Assembly (NCBI GenBank): GCA_037349315.1
Contig: JBAIAC010000042.1
Span: forward strand, 682,001 to 746,000
Source: Chelydra serpentina
Lineage: Eukaryota; Chordata; Testudines; Chelydridae
Length of the DNA stretch: 64,000 bases
Reading direction: 5' to 3'
Both the position numbers and the translations under genes were made by a program. The notes beneath the pieces were generated by a model that worked only from the letters and a program-made list of their open reading frames with translations, did not search any database and had not been told where the DNA came from. Positions 33,801-44,589 of this stretch are shown piece after piece. Every line of letters starts with the position of its first letter. The stretch's first letter is position 1.

Positions 33801-36190
33801 GACAAACACCTGTCAGGTGATGGTCTCTTTAAGGACCCTATTCAGGAAACCACGGAAGCACATCCTTAATTTCAAAAGCGTACATAGGTGTTTACCTGAA
33901 CTGGGGCCTGCCCATTTCCTGCTCAGGGGCCATTTCTTCCTGATGTTACTAGTGATGTGGTATCTGAATATAGGGCAGCAGTTCTCAAACTGTAACCCAT
34001 GTCGAACCAGTGAGCACTTGTTGGTAGTAAAAGCCACATAGGGCTAAATCTTGCTTTTACCTGCTAAATGACTTTACACAATAGCAACAATTACATTATT
34101 TTCCTTATGTTACTCTTTCCACGTAAGCAATAGCTGTCATCGGCACAGGGATTATAAATATAAGAGATTATGTGGACCAGGGAATCTGTAATCCCCGCTT
34201 TCCGCAGCTCCCATTGGCCGGGAACGGCGAACTGCAGCCACGGGGAGCTGCGGGCAGCCGTGCCTGTGGACGGTCAATGTAAACAAACTCTCGTGGCCCG
34301 CCAGCGGATTACCCTGATGGGCCGTGTGTGGCCCGCGGGCCGCAGGTTGCCCACCACTGGTCCACTCTGTGATGCACAACTACATGTGTCAGGGAAAGGT
34401 TCTGGCTGGGAGGAGGCGGTGGGGTGAGGCTCGGTAGCAGGGAATTGCCAGAGACTTTCCCCACTGCTGGAGTCTCCCCCTGCAACGGGTAAAGGCTCCA
34501 CAGCAGGGAGCTGCCGGAGCCTTTCACCGCTGACTTCCCATTGCCAGAGTCTTTCCCCACTTCTGAAGCTTCCCCTGTGGCGGGGAAAGGCTCTGGCAGT
34601 GGGACACTACACTGCAAAACAGAAGTGTAGATGGGGGAGGCACTGCTTGGGGGAGTATCTGAACTCTATTCGCCTAAGCAGTGCCACACCACCGACACTG
34701 CTACTTATACGCAAGTTAGAGGGGGCATGTAGTGTGTGTACTCTACACACCGCCAACAAGAGTGTGCAGTGTAGATGGACCTTCACAGGCGGACTGCGCC
34801 ATGGAAAAATTTGAGAATGCCCGGTCGATGAATAGGAAATAGCTACGCTGAATTACTAAGGCATAAGAAACGTCACCACCTGCGTATTTACAAAACAGAC
34901 GGGATCCAGACACTTACCCAGGATAGTCAGAACGATCACGGCTAATGTCAGAATGATGCAAACAGCCCCCAAAATCCCTAGCATGCGTTTCCAGCACTGG
35001 GAACTCAAAGGAGAATCTGTAAAAAATGCAAAGTTGGGTGAGACAGCTTCAACCTTCTCTTTGCCTTTTAAAATATGGTCTCAGGTTATCTCATTAGGCA
35101 TCGTTAGTCAGATAATATCCATAATGCAATACAAACTGCATTTTTTTAATGCAACCCTACATGCGGTAATTTACAGTACAGCTGCATAGTCTTGGTTTGA
35201 TTTTTTTTTTAGCCTCAATGAAATCTACTAAAGTCAAGTGAAGAAAATGCTGCAGCAATTTTTCAAGTTATGGGTGAAGATTTTCAAAAGTGACAAGTGA
35301 TTCCGGGTGCTCAAATTTACAGTCCTTAAAGGGGCCTGATTTTCACAAAGCACTGAGCACCCGCCCTCTGAACCCTCTGCAGTTTATCAAGATCCTTCTT
35401 GAATTGTAGATATCACAACTGGACACAGTATTCTAGCAGCAGTCACATCAGTGCCAAATACAGAGGTAAGAAAACCCTCTCTACTCCTGCTCAATATTCT
35501 CCTATTTATGGATCCAAGAATCACCTTCTCATTCAGTTGCAGCACCACGCTGGGGGCTCCCGTTCAGCTGGTCGGGAATTTGTCAACAAAACTGTTTTTG
35601 TTGGAAAATTCCAATTCATCAAAACGTCTCATGGAAGCGTATCAGTTCCATCAAAGCTTGCTCAGGTTCAGGGGTGGTTATGGCATTTCCCCTGGGATGT
35701 GGGAGCCAGGCCCAAGTCCCTGCTATAATCAAAGGATCTTATTTCTGTTCTGCTGCAGAATTAAAACAAATGTCGAGACCGCTACATTTTTCAAAAAGTG
35801 GAATTCCTGTTGTCCAGCCAGCCCTAAAAATAAGCAGCTTTGAAAATCAGAACCTATGGGAATTGAATGTCCAAATCCCATTTATTTTGATTCGATTTGG
35901 GTGTCCAAATCTCTTAGGCAGCATTGAAAATCTCCACCGTAAAGTGCAACTATCCATTTCTGAACAGGAACAGGGAATGTCTGGTCATGGGGTCAAAGAA
36001 AAGCCTGTCTGACACACATCAGAATAATGGCGCTCTGACCTTATGCTCTTCACTCATTCTCTCTCTGCGACATGCTCATGAAGCAAAACGTTCTAATGTC
36101 CGTACCTTGGATCCTCCCTGGTGACAGGCGGGTGGTGGTTTTCTCCTGGGGTCGGAGGTTTAATACCGTGTAACCTTCTTCATCCTGCAT
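27755..36190 (-). CDS. KLRF2-like: Gene K: KLRF1/KLRF2-like (NKp80/NKp65-like) NK receptor, complete (192 aa)
   Basis: Five minus-strand exons (36106-36190, 34918-35016, 30637-30794, 29371-29483, 27755-27878) splice with GT-AG sites and phases 1, 1, 0, 2 into 579 bp. The tail (1-28) starts MQDEEGYTVLNL, with acidic residues before GYxxL: a hemITAM-like motif (Y7) as in NKp80, NKp65, CLEC-2 and Dectin-1. The membrane helix (about 40-61) has no charged residue. After a very short Gly-rich stalk, the lectin domain has cysteines C70, C81, C98, C164, C177 and C185, plus C67. KCYWFS, LVIQDKDEMEFIQN, VWIGLN, WTWVDGS and FKWICQKEAIL resemble KLRF proteins more than KLRB1 (from memory, not a search). 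Sequons: N92, N119, N132. The role is probably an activating NK-cell receptor for a CLEC2-type ligand, signalling through Syk-type kinases. It is shorter than human KLRF1 and KLRF2, mainly in the stalk. Confidence 0.9.
28690..28975. mobile_element. GTCGACCTAA-type miniature element
   Basis: GGGCTGTGAAAAATTTTGCG, GGTTGATGGAAGAATGCC and TCCGTCGATGTAGGAAGAGC match the blocks at 16811-17240 and 53983-54235. In intron 4 of gene K. Confidence 0.75.
29110..29300 (-). repeat. MIR-like SINE
   Basis: On the minus strand: GAACCAGGGCTCAGGC, then CTTGGCCAAGTCACGTAAAC and CTCTGGGCCTCCATTCCCC, the MIR core. Confidence 0.8.
29371..29483 (-). CDS. Gene K exon 4: middle of lectin domain
   Basis: The exon is 113 bp, acceptor TCTCCACAG, donor GTGAGT, out phase 2. 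It encodes EFIQNVTQGQYPVWIGLN and KWTWVDGS. Confidence 0.93.
29640..30545 (+). mobile_element. CR1-like LINE fragment, reverse-transcriptase end
   Basis: Translated pieces resemble the CR1 RT C-terminus (SNGIPQGLVLG and NIFTKDLEEKIKSS, then QRRAMRRIKGFENL), interrupted by stops. Forward strand, intron 3 of gene K. Confidence 0.85.
30637..30794 (-). CDS. Gene K exon 3: first part of lectin domain
   Basis: The exon is 158 bp after CTTTCCCCCAG, ending GAGATG|GTAATG in phase 0. It encodes CPMDWLSHRGKCYWFSKG through DKDEM. Confidence 0.93.
30850..31130 (+). repeat. MIR-like SINE, nearly full length
   Basis: tRNA-like head (CTTCAATTCCCAGCTCTGCC), core (GACCTGGGAAAAGTCATGGC, CCTCGGTTTCCCC) and 3' part (AAGCTCTTTGGGGCAGG). 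The 3' part is the source-type sequence of the 67-bp minisatellite in gene B. Confidence 0.85.
31752..31865 (-). mobile_element. hAT-type miniature element, GGTGACCAGA family (copy 5)
   Basis: TAGGGTGACCAGACAGCAAG to CATCTGGTCACCCTA, flanked by perfect duplications GAATAATG at 31744-31751 and 31866-31873. Confidence 0.96.
32170..32645. repeat. A/T-rich GAAACATTTT-type repeat
   Basis: Rich in GTGAAACATTTT and CATTTTGTTTCAAAATG words and partly self-complementary. It ends CCAGCCAACTCTGATT, like the block ending near 18030. Confidence 0.6.
33245..33835 (+). mobile_element. CR1 LINE 3' region
   Basis: Forward copy: translated [20 protein letters not shown] and LKRAQRRATKMI, then GGAGGTGTTTAAGGACAGG and CACCTGTCAGG. 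Intron 2 of gene K. Confidence 0.92.
34185..34365. mobile_element. Repeat related to the 3307-3481 element
   Basis: CTTTCCGCAGCTCCCATTGG, GTCAATGTAAACAAACTCTC and GGATTACCCTGATGGG match that family. The right end GGTTGCCCACCACTGG is present. Confidence 0.7.
34918..35016 (-). CDS. Gene K exon 2: transmembrane segment
   Basis: The exon is 99 bp, acceptor TTTTTTACAG, donor GTAAGT. It encodes CWKRMLGILGAVCIILTLAV and continues with hydrophobic residues. Confidence 0.93.
36106..36190 (-). CDS. Gene K exon 1: hemITAM-like cytoplasmic tail
   Basis: ATG in AAGATGC context; 28 codons end at CAAG|GTACGG in phase 1. An in-frame ATG 18 codons upstream (36244) exists, but MQDEEGY matches the usual start of hemITAM receptors, so the inner ATG is preferred. 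Confidence 0.85.
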
Positions 36191-36682
36191 CTTCCAGGCT
36201 TGCCCAGAAAACGATGAGAAGAGAAGAAACCAATGACCCTCCACAGACTCGCCCTGTCCGACTGAGGGCTCAGGGCTGCAGAGGAAGCGCTAGCCCCATC
36301 TCGAGCTGTCAAACCACAGGGTCGACTCACACGCAAGAGTCGGCCAAGCTGCTAGCGAGCTGCACGGCGTGGCACTTTGAAAGGGCAAGAGGATTAGAGC
36401 GTGGCTCAGAACATAACCCTAAGTGGGGGAGCATGTAAAGGGAGCAATCACAGGGCAAATCTGGACCCGATGCCCTGAAATAAGCCACAGGGAAGTTGCA
36501 AGCTGCAGGCAGGACCGAGAGAAGCCAAGGCACTGGGGGGCTATTCTTGAGTCTGTCCCCACGCCCTGCTGTGCCTCTCAGCAATAAGAAACACATCTCT
36601 AAACAGGCAATAAACAACGTCTCGGGCCCAGTCCCTGGTGGTGTAAAATGGTATCGCTCTTCTGAAGTCAATGAAGCTTCAC

Positions 36683-36878
36683 TGATTGACACCAGCTGGA
36701 GGATCTGGCCCCTTTGAGTTCAGCAGAGCTACGGCTATTTGACACCAGCTGGAGGATCTGGCCCCATTGAGTCCAATGGAGCTACAGCTAATTGACAACA
36801 GCCGCGGATTTGGCCCCATTGACATCAATGGAGCTACGGCTATTTGACACCAGCTGGAGGATCTGGCCCCCAAAAATG
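36683..36878. repeat. About 53-bp tandem repeat, 4 units
   Basis: GACACCAGCTGGAGGATCTG or a variant recurs at 36688, 36741, 36794 and 36846. It lies just upstream of gene K exon 1. Confidence 0.85.
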
Positions 36879-36879
36879 T

Positions 36880-39800
36880 TGGTTTGAAAACACAGTGATG
36901 AACATGACCATGTTAGACCCAGGTCTTGCAAACCCAGAAGCATTTGCTTAGCACGGGTGAGTCGTTTGCCGTGACTGCTTGGACTGGGAGCTCTTCGGGG
37001 CTGTCTTCTACTGATGTTTCTTTGGACAGCACCCGGCACAATGGAGCCATATTATGACTGGGAGCTTGGGCCTGGTATAACTGTGCTGCCATCATGCAGT
37101 CGGGAGTCAGTTGGGCTAGTTCTGTGCGTAAAGTTAGCCACGTCCATAAACATCTGCAGAACTGGGGCCTCTTAAGGAACGTTGCATTTGCTGCAATTGC
37201 GCAGTGGGTTTGAAAAGATGGGTATGATTCCTGGACACGACCTATTGTGCCAAAGTTCATTTGGGGTTTTGGCAACGACTGATCTCTCTTTCTTGTGGAG
37301 TATTCGTCACCTTGCTGCTGGCTACGTGCATGGGGTGAGATTTTCAAAGTTGCCTAGAATGTGTTTAAAACCCTTGGTGGGTTTGAATATTGCAACTATA
37401 ATGTTCAGATAATGCGTCCATGCAGGGCTGTATCTGGGGTGAGCCGGGCGGCTGCCCAGGGCACAAAACCACAAAGATGTAAAATTGGGGTGGAAAACTG
37501 ATGGGGAAAAAATGGTAGGGGCGTAGATATGCTTGGTTGCCCTGGGTGGTAAAATACCAAGTTACAGCTTTGCTTCCGCATTGCTCAGGACGGAGGGGCA
37601 CCGGCAGAGCTGTGTGGGCAAGAGAAGCCCAGGGCCGGGTAGCAGGGGACTGTGGGTTACAATTGAGGGGCACTGACAGAGCTGGGCATGGAGGGAATCC
37701 CAGGGCTGGAGCAATAGGGGGTTGTGGGCTGGAACTGGGGGGCATTGGCAGAGCTGTGGGGGGAGCTGATGGGTGGGACAGCAGGGGGGTTGTGGATCGA
37801 GACTGAGGGGCGGCAGCAGAGCTGGGAGCGGGTGGGGTGAGCCGAGGGCAGAGATAGCATGGGGGAGGGGCTGTGGGTCAGGAGTACCCTAATGGATTTA
37901 GATACTTTTGAAAATCCCACTAGGCCCCTCTCCGCATCTTTAGGTGCCTAAACCCCTTTGGTAATCTGCCCCCTCCGTCCCGTTGACTTGCAATGAACCG
38001 CAGGCTCCTGGGTCACTTTGGAAATGGGGAGCGTGGCTCCGAAGTGGCGCGGGCAGCGTCTTTGCTCCCATCAGAACCACAGCGTGACGGGAGTTCGAGT
38101 TCCTGCAGAGAGGAAACGGGGGTGGGCGCAGGATGTGGGCGCTCTGTTGCTAAGGCTCATGTGACAGAGTTTCCAGTAGGTTCTGCAGGGGCGGCCAATA
38201 AATACCAGGCCTAGAACTGCCGGACGCGAGGATGTTGGAAAAAGAACCTCTTGTTTCAACACTTCGTAAGGCGAGTGACACAGTGCAGTGCGCACACCAG
38301 GAGTCCTTGCGTCCCTTGTGTGTTATCCTCCTCTTAGAGCTGACAATCTAAGAGACAACAGGTAGATACAGATCGACGGGGGAGCACAAGGAAACAGTGA
38401 CACAAGAGTGGTCAGCATGCTCGGCCGTGGTCGCAGCACACCCGCAGACTGACTGTTGTCAAGTTTGCTGCGGGTATCGCGGCACAAGGGACTTTGGAGG
38501 AGAGACTTGAAGGTGGATAATGAGTTCGTTTCGCAGATTTTTACAGGGAGCTCTTCTAGGCTTTCATGTGTTAAAAGAAGAGGGGCTGGGTGCTGAAGCA
38601 GCTGACGATGGTGTCCTCTGCAAAGCGTGAGCTCACAGGCGCCGGACGTGCGAGGTCACGCCTTGCACGCCAGGGGCAGAGGAGGTGCCAGGGCTAAGCG
38701 CTGAGCTCCTTCAAAGGGTGGAAGGAAGCGTCGAGGGATTTGTGTGAAAAAGCAACAAGTGAGCGACGGAGGATCAGAGGTGGAAGTTTTGCAACATCCC
38801 AAACAGGACACAGAGGTTGAGAAACTCGAGGGTCTCTGTGAGGCCCCCAGTGCCTCAAACCCAGCCAGCCAAAGAGCTCTGGGAATGTTTCCTTCTCAGC
38901 TGGGCAGCCAATGGCCGGGAACTGTTGGCTGCAGACAAACACCCAGCGCTGCACAAACAGTAAAGAAGGGAAAAGCTGCAGCAGCCATGGGAGAGCAGGT
39001 GCTTTGCCCCCACCTACACCGCGGGTGGTGGCCCTGGGATGCAGGTGAGAACTGGTTTAATGTGGGTGTGTGGGTGACAACATGGCCATCTGGGCATGGA
39101 GATCAGGTGTGTGTGTGTGGATGGTAGTGTAGCTATTTGGGGTTGGAGATCGGATGTGTGCAGGGGAGAAGCTAGGGAGTGGATTGTTATAAGACCCCCC
39201 GTCCTGCTATCCACCCCGCACTGTATTCTTCTGCTCAAGTGTAGTTTACTTGTTCCTCCCTCCCCTGTGTCCCTCTGATAGTCTAGGTACAGAAGCCTCA
39301 TTCCCCTCCTCTCCAAGAGAGGCAGCAAATTAGCAGGAACCTGGAAGGATTGACAGAGATTAGTAACAATGTCCTGGCTACTTAGGGTCTTTCCTCGCTA
39401 TCGCTGTTCTTTTTAGAAAATTCCCATCCTGTGTATCTTGCTGCTTGACAGAGTGTGACTCAGATAAGTATCCCATTTACTCAGTGAAACTGACCCAATC
39501 TCCACAGTTCAGTCATTGATACTTTAGGGGATGTTTCTTCTTTCTCACGAGGCTCGGCTCAGAGGCAGGCTCTGTCGGTCCCAGCAGAAGATAACCTGGT
39601 GAGTGAGCTCCCTTCTGCATCATCCCTGGGGGCTTGGGGGTTGTACCAGGAGCAGCTGCTGTAGTTAAACTTATAAACCAGTTGCCATTAGAACCTCCTG
39701 CTTCCAGATGCCCAGAGCTGTGTAACTTTCCCAGAGCAGGGATGTGGCCATGCCTGAGCGGGATGCTTCGTTCCAGAGACTGGCGGAGTTTGATCCCGAG

Positions 39801-40400
39801 CTTGTTGCTGGGATCGTGTCTAGTTGACGGAGAGGGAGTCTCTGCTCTGTAGGAGATGGATCGGAGATGGATCGGTCATTCCGGTCTCTCGCCATGAGTA
39901 GGTGAGAGACATGATCCGAAATTAATGGCTGGTCTCATGGCTGAGCCCTCAGCCAGACAGGGATAAGGAAAGAGAAATACTTTATTCTGCAAAATAAGGG
40001 AAGTCTGTACCAAGTGACAGGACTTCAATTAACATAGAAATTACAGGTCTTTTATACACACTTAGACAAAGCCCTGGTGTGTTAACATTTGATTGGTGCA
40101 TGCTAGACCTCGGATGTCTGCTATTTGGTCAGTAAAAACTGGTATAGAAATAACTATTTTAGCTGGAAAACACTATTTTTGTGTAGGCGAAGGACAACTG
40201 TAAAAATGCAAGGTCTTGCGTAGGCGAGGTGTCTACTTCCACCGAGTGGTCTCTGATTACCATGGCTGTTGACTGATTATGACTTTCACATTCTGGAATA
40301 TCAACATCCACTATCATTAATTATTGCCTGGCCAACACCCCCTGCCTATAATTTCACACAACTGTAAAAATCTAAATAGGTGATGATAGAAAAAATACTT
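36880..40400. other. Intergenic between genes K and C, no gene found
   Basis: Contains GC-rich low-complexity near 37420-37880, and a spot near 38195-38240 with CCAATAAATA followed by an ATG, without further exons. No lectin exon was seen. Confidence 0.4.
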
Positions 40401-40405
40401 AAAGC

Positions 40406-41620
40406 TAGGGCTGTCAAACGATTAAAAAAATTAATCATGATTAATCACAAGATTTAAAAAAACAATTGTGATTAAGCGCAGTTTTAATTGCACTGTTAAA
40501 CTATAATATAATACTATTTACATATTTTGGATGTTTTCTACAATTTCAAATATATTGATTTCAATTACAACACAGAATACAAAGTGTATAATGCTCACTT
40601 TATATTACTATTTTTGATTACAAATATTTGCAGTGTAAAAAAGATAAACAAAAGATAGTATTTTTCAATTCACGTCATACATGTACTGTAGTGCAATCTA
40701 ACAAATGTAGAATTGTTAATTTTTTTACATAACTGCAATCAAAAATAAAACAATGTAAAACTTTACAGCCTACAAGTCCACTCAGTCCTGCTTCTTGTTC
40801 GGCCAATCGCTAAGACAAACAAGTTTGTTTGCATTTGTGGTAGATAATGCTGCCCGCTTCTTATTTATAATGTCACCTGAACGTGAGAACAGGCATTCGC
40901 ATGGCACTGTTGTAGCCGGCATGGCAAGGTATTTACGTGCCAGATATGCTAAACATTTGTATGTGTCTTCAGGCTTTGACCACATTCCAGAGGACATGCA
41001 TCCATGTTGATAGGTTCTGCTCGAAAACCATCCAAAGCAGAGCGGACTGACACATGTTCATTTTCATCATCTGAATCAGATGCCACCAACAGAAGGTTGA
41101 TTTTCTTTTTTGGTGGTTTGGGTTCTGTAGTTTCCACATCGGAGTGTTTCTCTTTTAAGATTTCTGAAAGCATGCTCCACACCTCGTCCCTCTCAGATTT
41201 GGAAGGCACTTCAGAGTCTTAAACATTGGGTCCAGTGCTGTCGCTATCTTTAGAAATCTCACATTGGTACCTTCTTTGTGTTTTCTCAAACCTGCAGTGA
41301 AAATGTTCTTACATCGAACAACATGTGCTGGGTCATCATCCGAGACTGCCCTAACATGAAATATATGGCAGAATGCGTAAAACACAGAGCAGGGAACATA
41401 CAATTCTCCCCCCAAGGAGTTCAGTCACAAATTTAATTAACACATTTTTTTAAGGAGTATCATCAGCATGGAAGCATGTCCTCTGGAATGGTGGCCTAAG
41501 CACGAAGGGGCATAGGAATGTTTAGCATATCTGGCGGGTAAATACCTTCTTGCAACCAGCTCTAGTGTCTCATTTGAACCGGACTTCTGCAAACACTTCA
41601 TCTGCCTGACCTCTCCTGGG
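40406..41620 (-). mobile_element. Broken hAT transposon with transposase remnant
   Basis: The left end TAGGGCTGTCAAACGATTAA is followed by ATTAATCATGATTAATCAC-type A/T sequence. On the minus strand, translated pieces include the hAT dimerisation region (YLARKYLAMPATTVPCECLF then SRSGDIINKKRAALS), a middle piece with DEVWSMLSEILKEK, and an upstream piece with KIATALDPMF. They sit in different frames, and the 41437-41620 part repeats the C-terminal region, so the copy is defective and rearranged. Confidence 0.88.
40782..41415 (-). pseudogene. hAT-family transposase pseudogene
   Basis: The middle and C-terminal parts of a hAT (ZBED-like) transposase are spread over three minus-strand frames. 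At least two frame changes, at about 40960-41000 and 41155-41220, prevent a product. The zinc-finger BED end is not seen. Confidence 0.85.
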
Positions 41621-41759
41621 CACTGCACAAACCCAGAACAACAGTCCCTGCCCCCAGGGCTTTCCGATCTCAGTGTCAGTGAGATCCGGGTCTGTCCTGG
41701 GGCATCATCCCACCTCTCCCCAGTGTGAACCCCATGTCCCAAACTGGGGCGCACACACA

Positions 41760-42560
41760 GGCTCATGCGGGCTCTGGGAGCCGGATCGCTGCAGCGGGAG
41801 CCTCTCTCGGAAAGCGCGGGGCTGCGAGCCGCGGGGCAGCGGCTGTTCCCAGCCACGCAGGGGCCGGGGGAACCGAGTCTCGGGGGAGCGGCGCTGGAGA
41901 AGCCCGGGGCTGTGACCGGTCGCACCCAGGAGTAAACTGGGGCCAGGCAGGAGCTGCTGCGGCTGGAGGGAAAGTCCGGGGGGGGGACTTGAGCAAAATC
42001 GATCCCTCGGCTAAGGCTTCCCGGCCCCACGCCCGCTCCCGGGGGATTCACACGCGTCGGGGAACCGGGGGAGTGGAGAGAATCGGAGCGTTTCCCGCTC
42101 CCCGCACCCTGACGCTGATTGGTGGAGACGGAGAGCTAGCCCCGCCCCCAGCGGGCTTTGCAGCCCCTGCCGCTGAGACCCGTCGCGGGTCAGGCAGCTC
42201 AGGAGCGTCTCCACCTCAGCCGCGGGGTGAGAGCCGGAGCCAGGTGAGAGCGCCGGGGCTGGGAGCCCGGGGGGGGGGGTGAGATCGGGGGCTGAGCCAG
42301 AACCGGGGCTGCTCAGGCCTGGGGGAGGCGGCTGGGACCAGGACCCCGCCGGGCGGTGGCCGGGTCTCACGGAGCCCGCGGACAAGCCGAGCTCCCCGGG
42401 ACACTGGGGTGGGGATCCGCCTTCCTCCTCCTGCACCGGGCGCCGGCAGTGGGGTGGGGTGGGAACCCGCTCTGGCCGAGATGCTGTGGATCCAGACTGG
42501 GGAGCGGGTGGCGGGTGCATTGGGGCTGGAACTGGGGGTGCGGGGGGAGCTGCTGACCTG
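41760..42560 (+). promoter_or_regulatory. CpG-rich promoter-like region upstream of gene C
   Basis: Dense CpG sequence with an inverted CCAAT box (ATTGG, 42117-42121), a GC box (CCCCGCCCCC, 42140-42149) and a strong donor CAG|GTGAGA (42241-42248) that could end an untranslated first exon. A possible acceptor (pyrimidines then CAG, 45133-45153) precedes gene C's start codon. The link to gene C is inferred. Confidence 0.5.
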
Positions 42561-43390
42561 CCCCCCCCCTCCCCAGCTTGAAGTGGTTCCCATCACAGGC
42601 AGGGTTTGCTGTTGGGTTCAATGGCTCTCAGCGCCCCCCGGCGGTGGGGTGGGGAGATCACGGGGCGCTCTCAGCCCCGTGGCTGGGGTCCCTGTGCAGT
42701 GAGGCGGGCTGCAGGGGTGCCGGGAGGGAGAGTGTGGGGGATGGGAGAGCATCAATTTGGGAAGTGGCTCCCCTTAGTCCCCCCCCCCTCCAGGAGGTGG
42801 TGGGGTCCCACTGAGTCATGGTGTGGATGCTCTGGGGTAGCCCCAGGTGAATCGAGTGTTGGGTGGGGTGTGAGTTGGTGAGACTGTGAGTCGTTGCCTG
42901 GGGTCTCTGGGGAAATCACAAAGTGGTTTCACTATAAAGTGACCCAGACAAGCTTTGTCCCCCAAATCTACTGTCAGAATAGACAACAGGGGGATCTTAT
43001 TCTCGTCCCGTAGGAAAAGTCTGCCCCTTGGCATAAAAATGCTGTAGAAACCCTCACCCAGCACATGGACCCTGCTGAGTCCAGACACCCACACACACAC
43101 ACCCCCACACACACACCCATTCCTGACCCTATCCTGTTAACAGAGAACAAGTGTTGTGCTGGTCTGAGACCATCAGAAAGGGGGTGAATGAGGGGGAAGG
43201 GTGCTGAACATCACAAAAAGCAACATCCCCATAGCAGGATCCAGCCAACTTCTGGCCATGAAGCTCCTGCAAATTCTCCTGTCTCATAGGATAGGGCTCT
43301 GCACAGGGCAAGGGTCGGAAGTGGGGAGCTTAGTCCCACTATGCTGAGGCATCAGCGCTTAAAGGCTCCATGGCACACTGAGGCAGCACT

Positions 43391-43877
43391 CAGGGCCGGC
43401 TCTCGGCAAAAAAGCCACCCGCCGCCCCGCCCAGTGGTCCCGGCCGGGGTGCCGGCCCCGCTGGCGCCCCGGCAGGCCCCGCTGGTGCTCCGGTGGGGAG
43501 CGCGGCCACGGCCCGGCTCTGCCGCCCGGCTCCGGAGCGCCACGTGGCCGGCGGGCAGCCAGACCACGGCCCCGCTCTGCCGCCCAGCTCCGGAGCGCCG
43601 CAGGGCAGGCGGGCAGCATGGCCATAGCCCTGCTGTCCCCGCCGGCCGGAGCGCTGCGGGGCGGGCGGCAAGCCCGGCCGCGGCCTCGCTCTCCTGGCTG
43701 GCTCCGGAGCGCCGCGGGTCGGGCGACAAACCTGCCCGCAGCCTGCCCCAACAATCCCCTAGCGCCGCCGCAGTATTTATATATTAAAAAAAACCCACAC
43801 ACTTACCTGAGCGCCGCCCCCCCAAAGGTGCCGCCCCAAGCATGTGCTTGGTAGGCTGGTGCCTGGAGCCGGCCCTG
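43391..43877. mobile_element. CAGGGCCGGCTC-type miniature element
   Basis: CAGGGCCGGCTC at the left and GAGCCGGCCCTG at the right are inverted repeats, and both flanks hold AGCACT. The GC-rich interior yields long false frames on both strands. Confidence 0.8.
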
Positions 43878-44223
43878 GAGCACTGATGGGGAAACTGAGG
43901 CAGGAGTGTCTGGTGCTTTCGGTCTGGTGTCCTTCCCTTCTGTGCCACTTTTTGAGCACCAGGTCTCCCCAAAACAATCCTCCTAGCCCCAAAGCTCCCC
44001 CCACAGCCTTGCTTCCCTCTCCCACCAGAAGTGTTTGTGTGGGGAGGAGAAATGGCTGTGTGAGGGCACAAAGGGAAGGAATATGAGGGGGGTAGGACAG
44101 GCCTGGTGGGGAGAAGGGCTGTGCTTGCGGAAAGTGCTGGGGTACTATGTGAAGGGAGAACCTGCATCTGGGGAGCCCAGTCAGAGCCCCCATGTGCTCC
44201 TGCCTCAGTTTCCCCTCACAGGG

Positions 44224-44589
44224 CCTAATACCATCCGCCACGCCATCAGGGGCTCATTCACCTGCACATCTACCAATGTGATATATGCCATCATGTGCCA
44301 GCAATGCCCCTCTGCCATGTACATTGGCCAAACCGGACGGTCTCTACGCAAAAGAATAAATGGACATAAATCTGACATCAGGAATCATAACATTCAAAAA
44401 CCAGTAGGTGAACACTTCTTCCTCCCTGATCACTCAATGACAGATTTGAGGATAGCAGTGTTGCGACAGATTAACTCCAAAAGCAGACTTCAAAGAGAAA
44501 CTATTGAACTCGAATTGATATGCAAACTAGATTGCGTTGCCTCTGGATTAAATCGAGATTTGGAATGGCTCGGCCATTATGTTAATTGA
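44224..44589 (+). pseudogene. GIY-YIG endonuclease domain of a Penelope-like element
   Basis: The translated stretch VIYAIMCQQCPSAMYIGQTG then RSLRKRINGHKSDI shows the GIY-YIG core with its paired cysteines. It continues to HFFLPDHSMTDLRIAVL and a stop (44587-44589). The reverse-transcriptase part is missing. Within this piece the frame is intact. Confidence 0.88.

Noticed and set aside
30637..36190. Assigning gene K to KLRB1 (NKR-P1)
   Set aside because: The DKDE stretch resembles KLRB1, but the hemITAM-like start, WTWVDGS, FSV-GP and FKWICQ-AIL features fit KLRF1/KLRF2 better. KLRB1 is kept as the alternative.
38195..38290. CCAATAAATA followed by an ATG and a GTAAG donor: a possible extra lectin first exon
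   Set aside because: The ATG is too close to where a TATA-driven start would fall, and no free membrane exon exists downstream on the plus strand apart from gene C's, which pairs better with 45277.
41437..42282. Long frames on both strands in the CpG-rich block
   Set aside because: High-GC DNA has few stop codons, and part is hAT remnant. Treated as promoter-like DNA.
43341..43854. Overlapping Arg, Pro and Ala-rich frames
   Set aside because: They lie within the CAGGGCCGGCTC miniature element.
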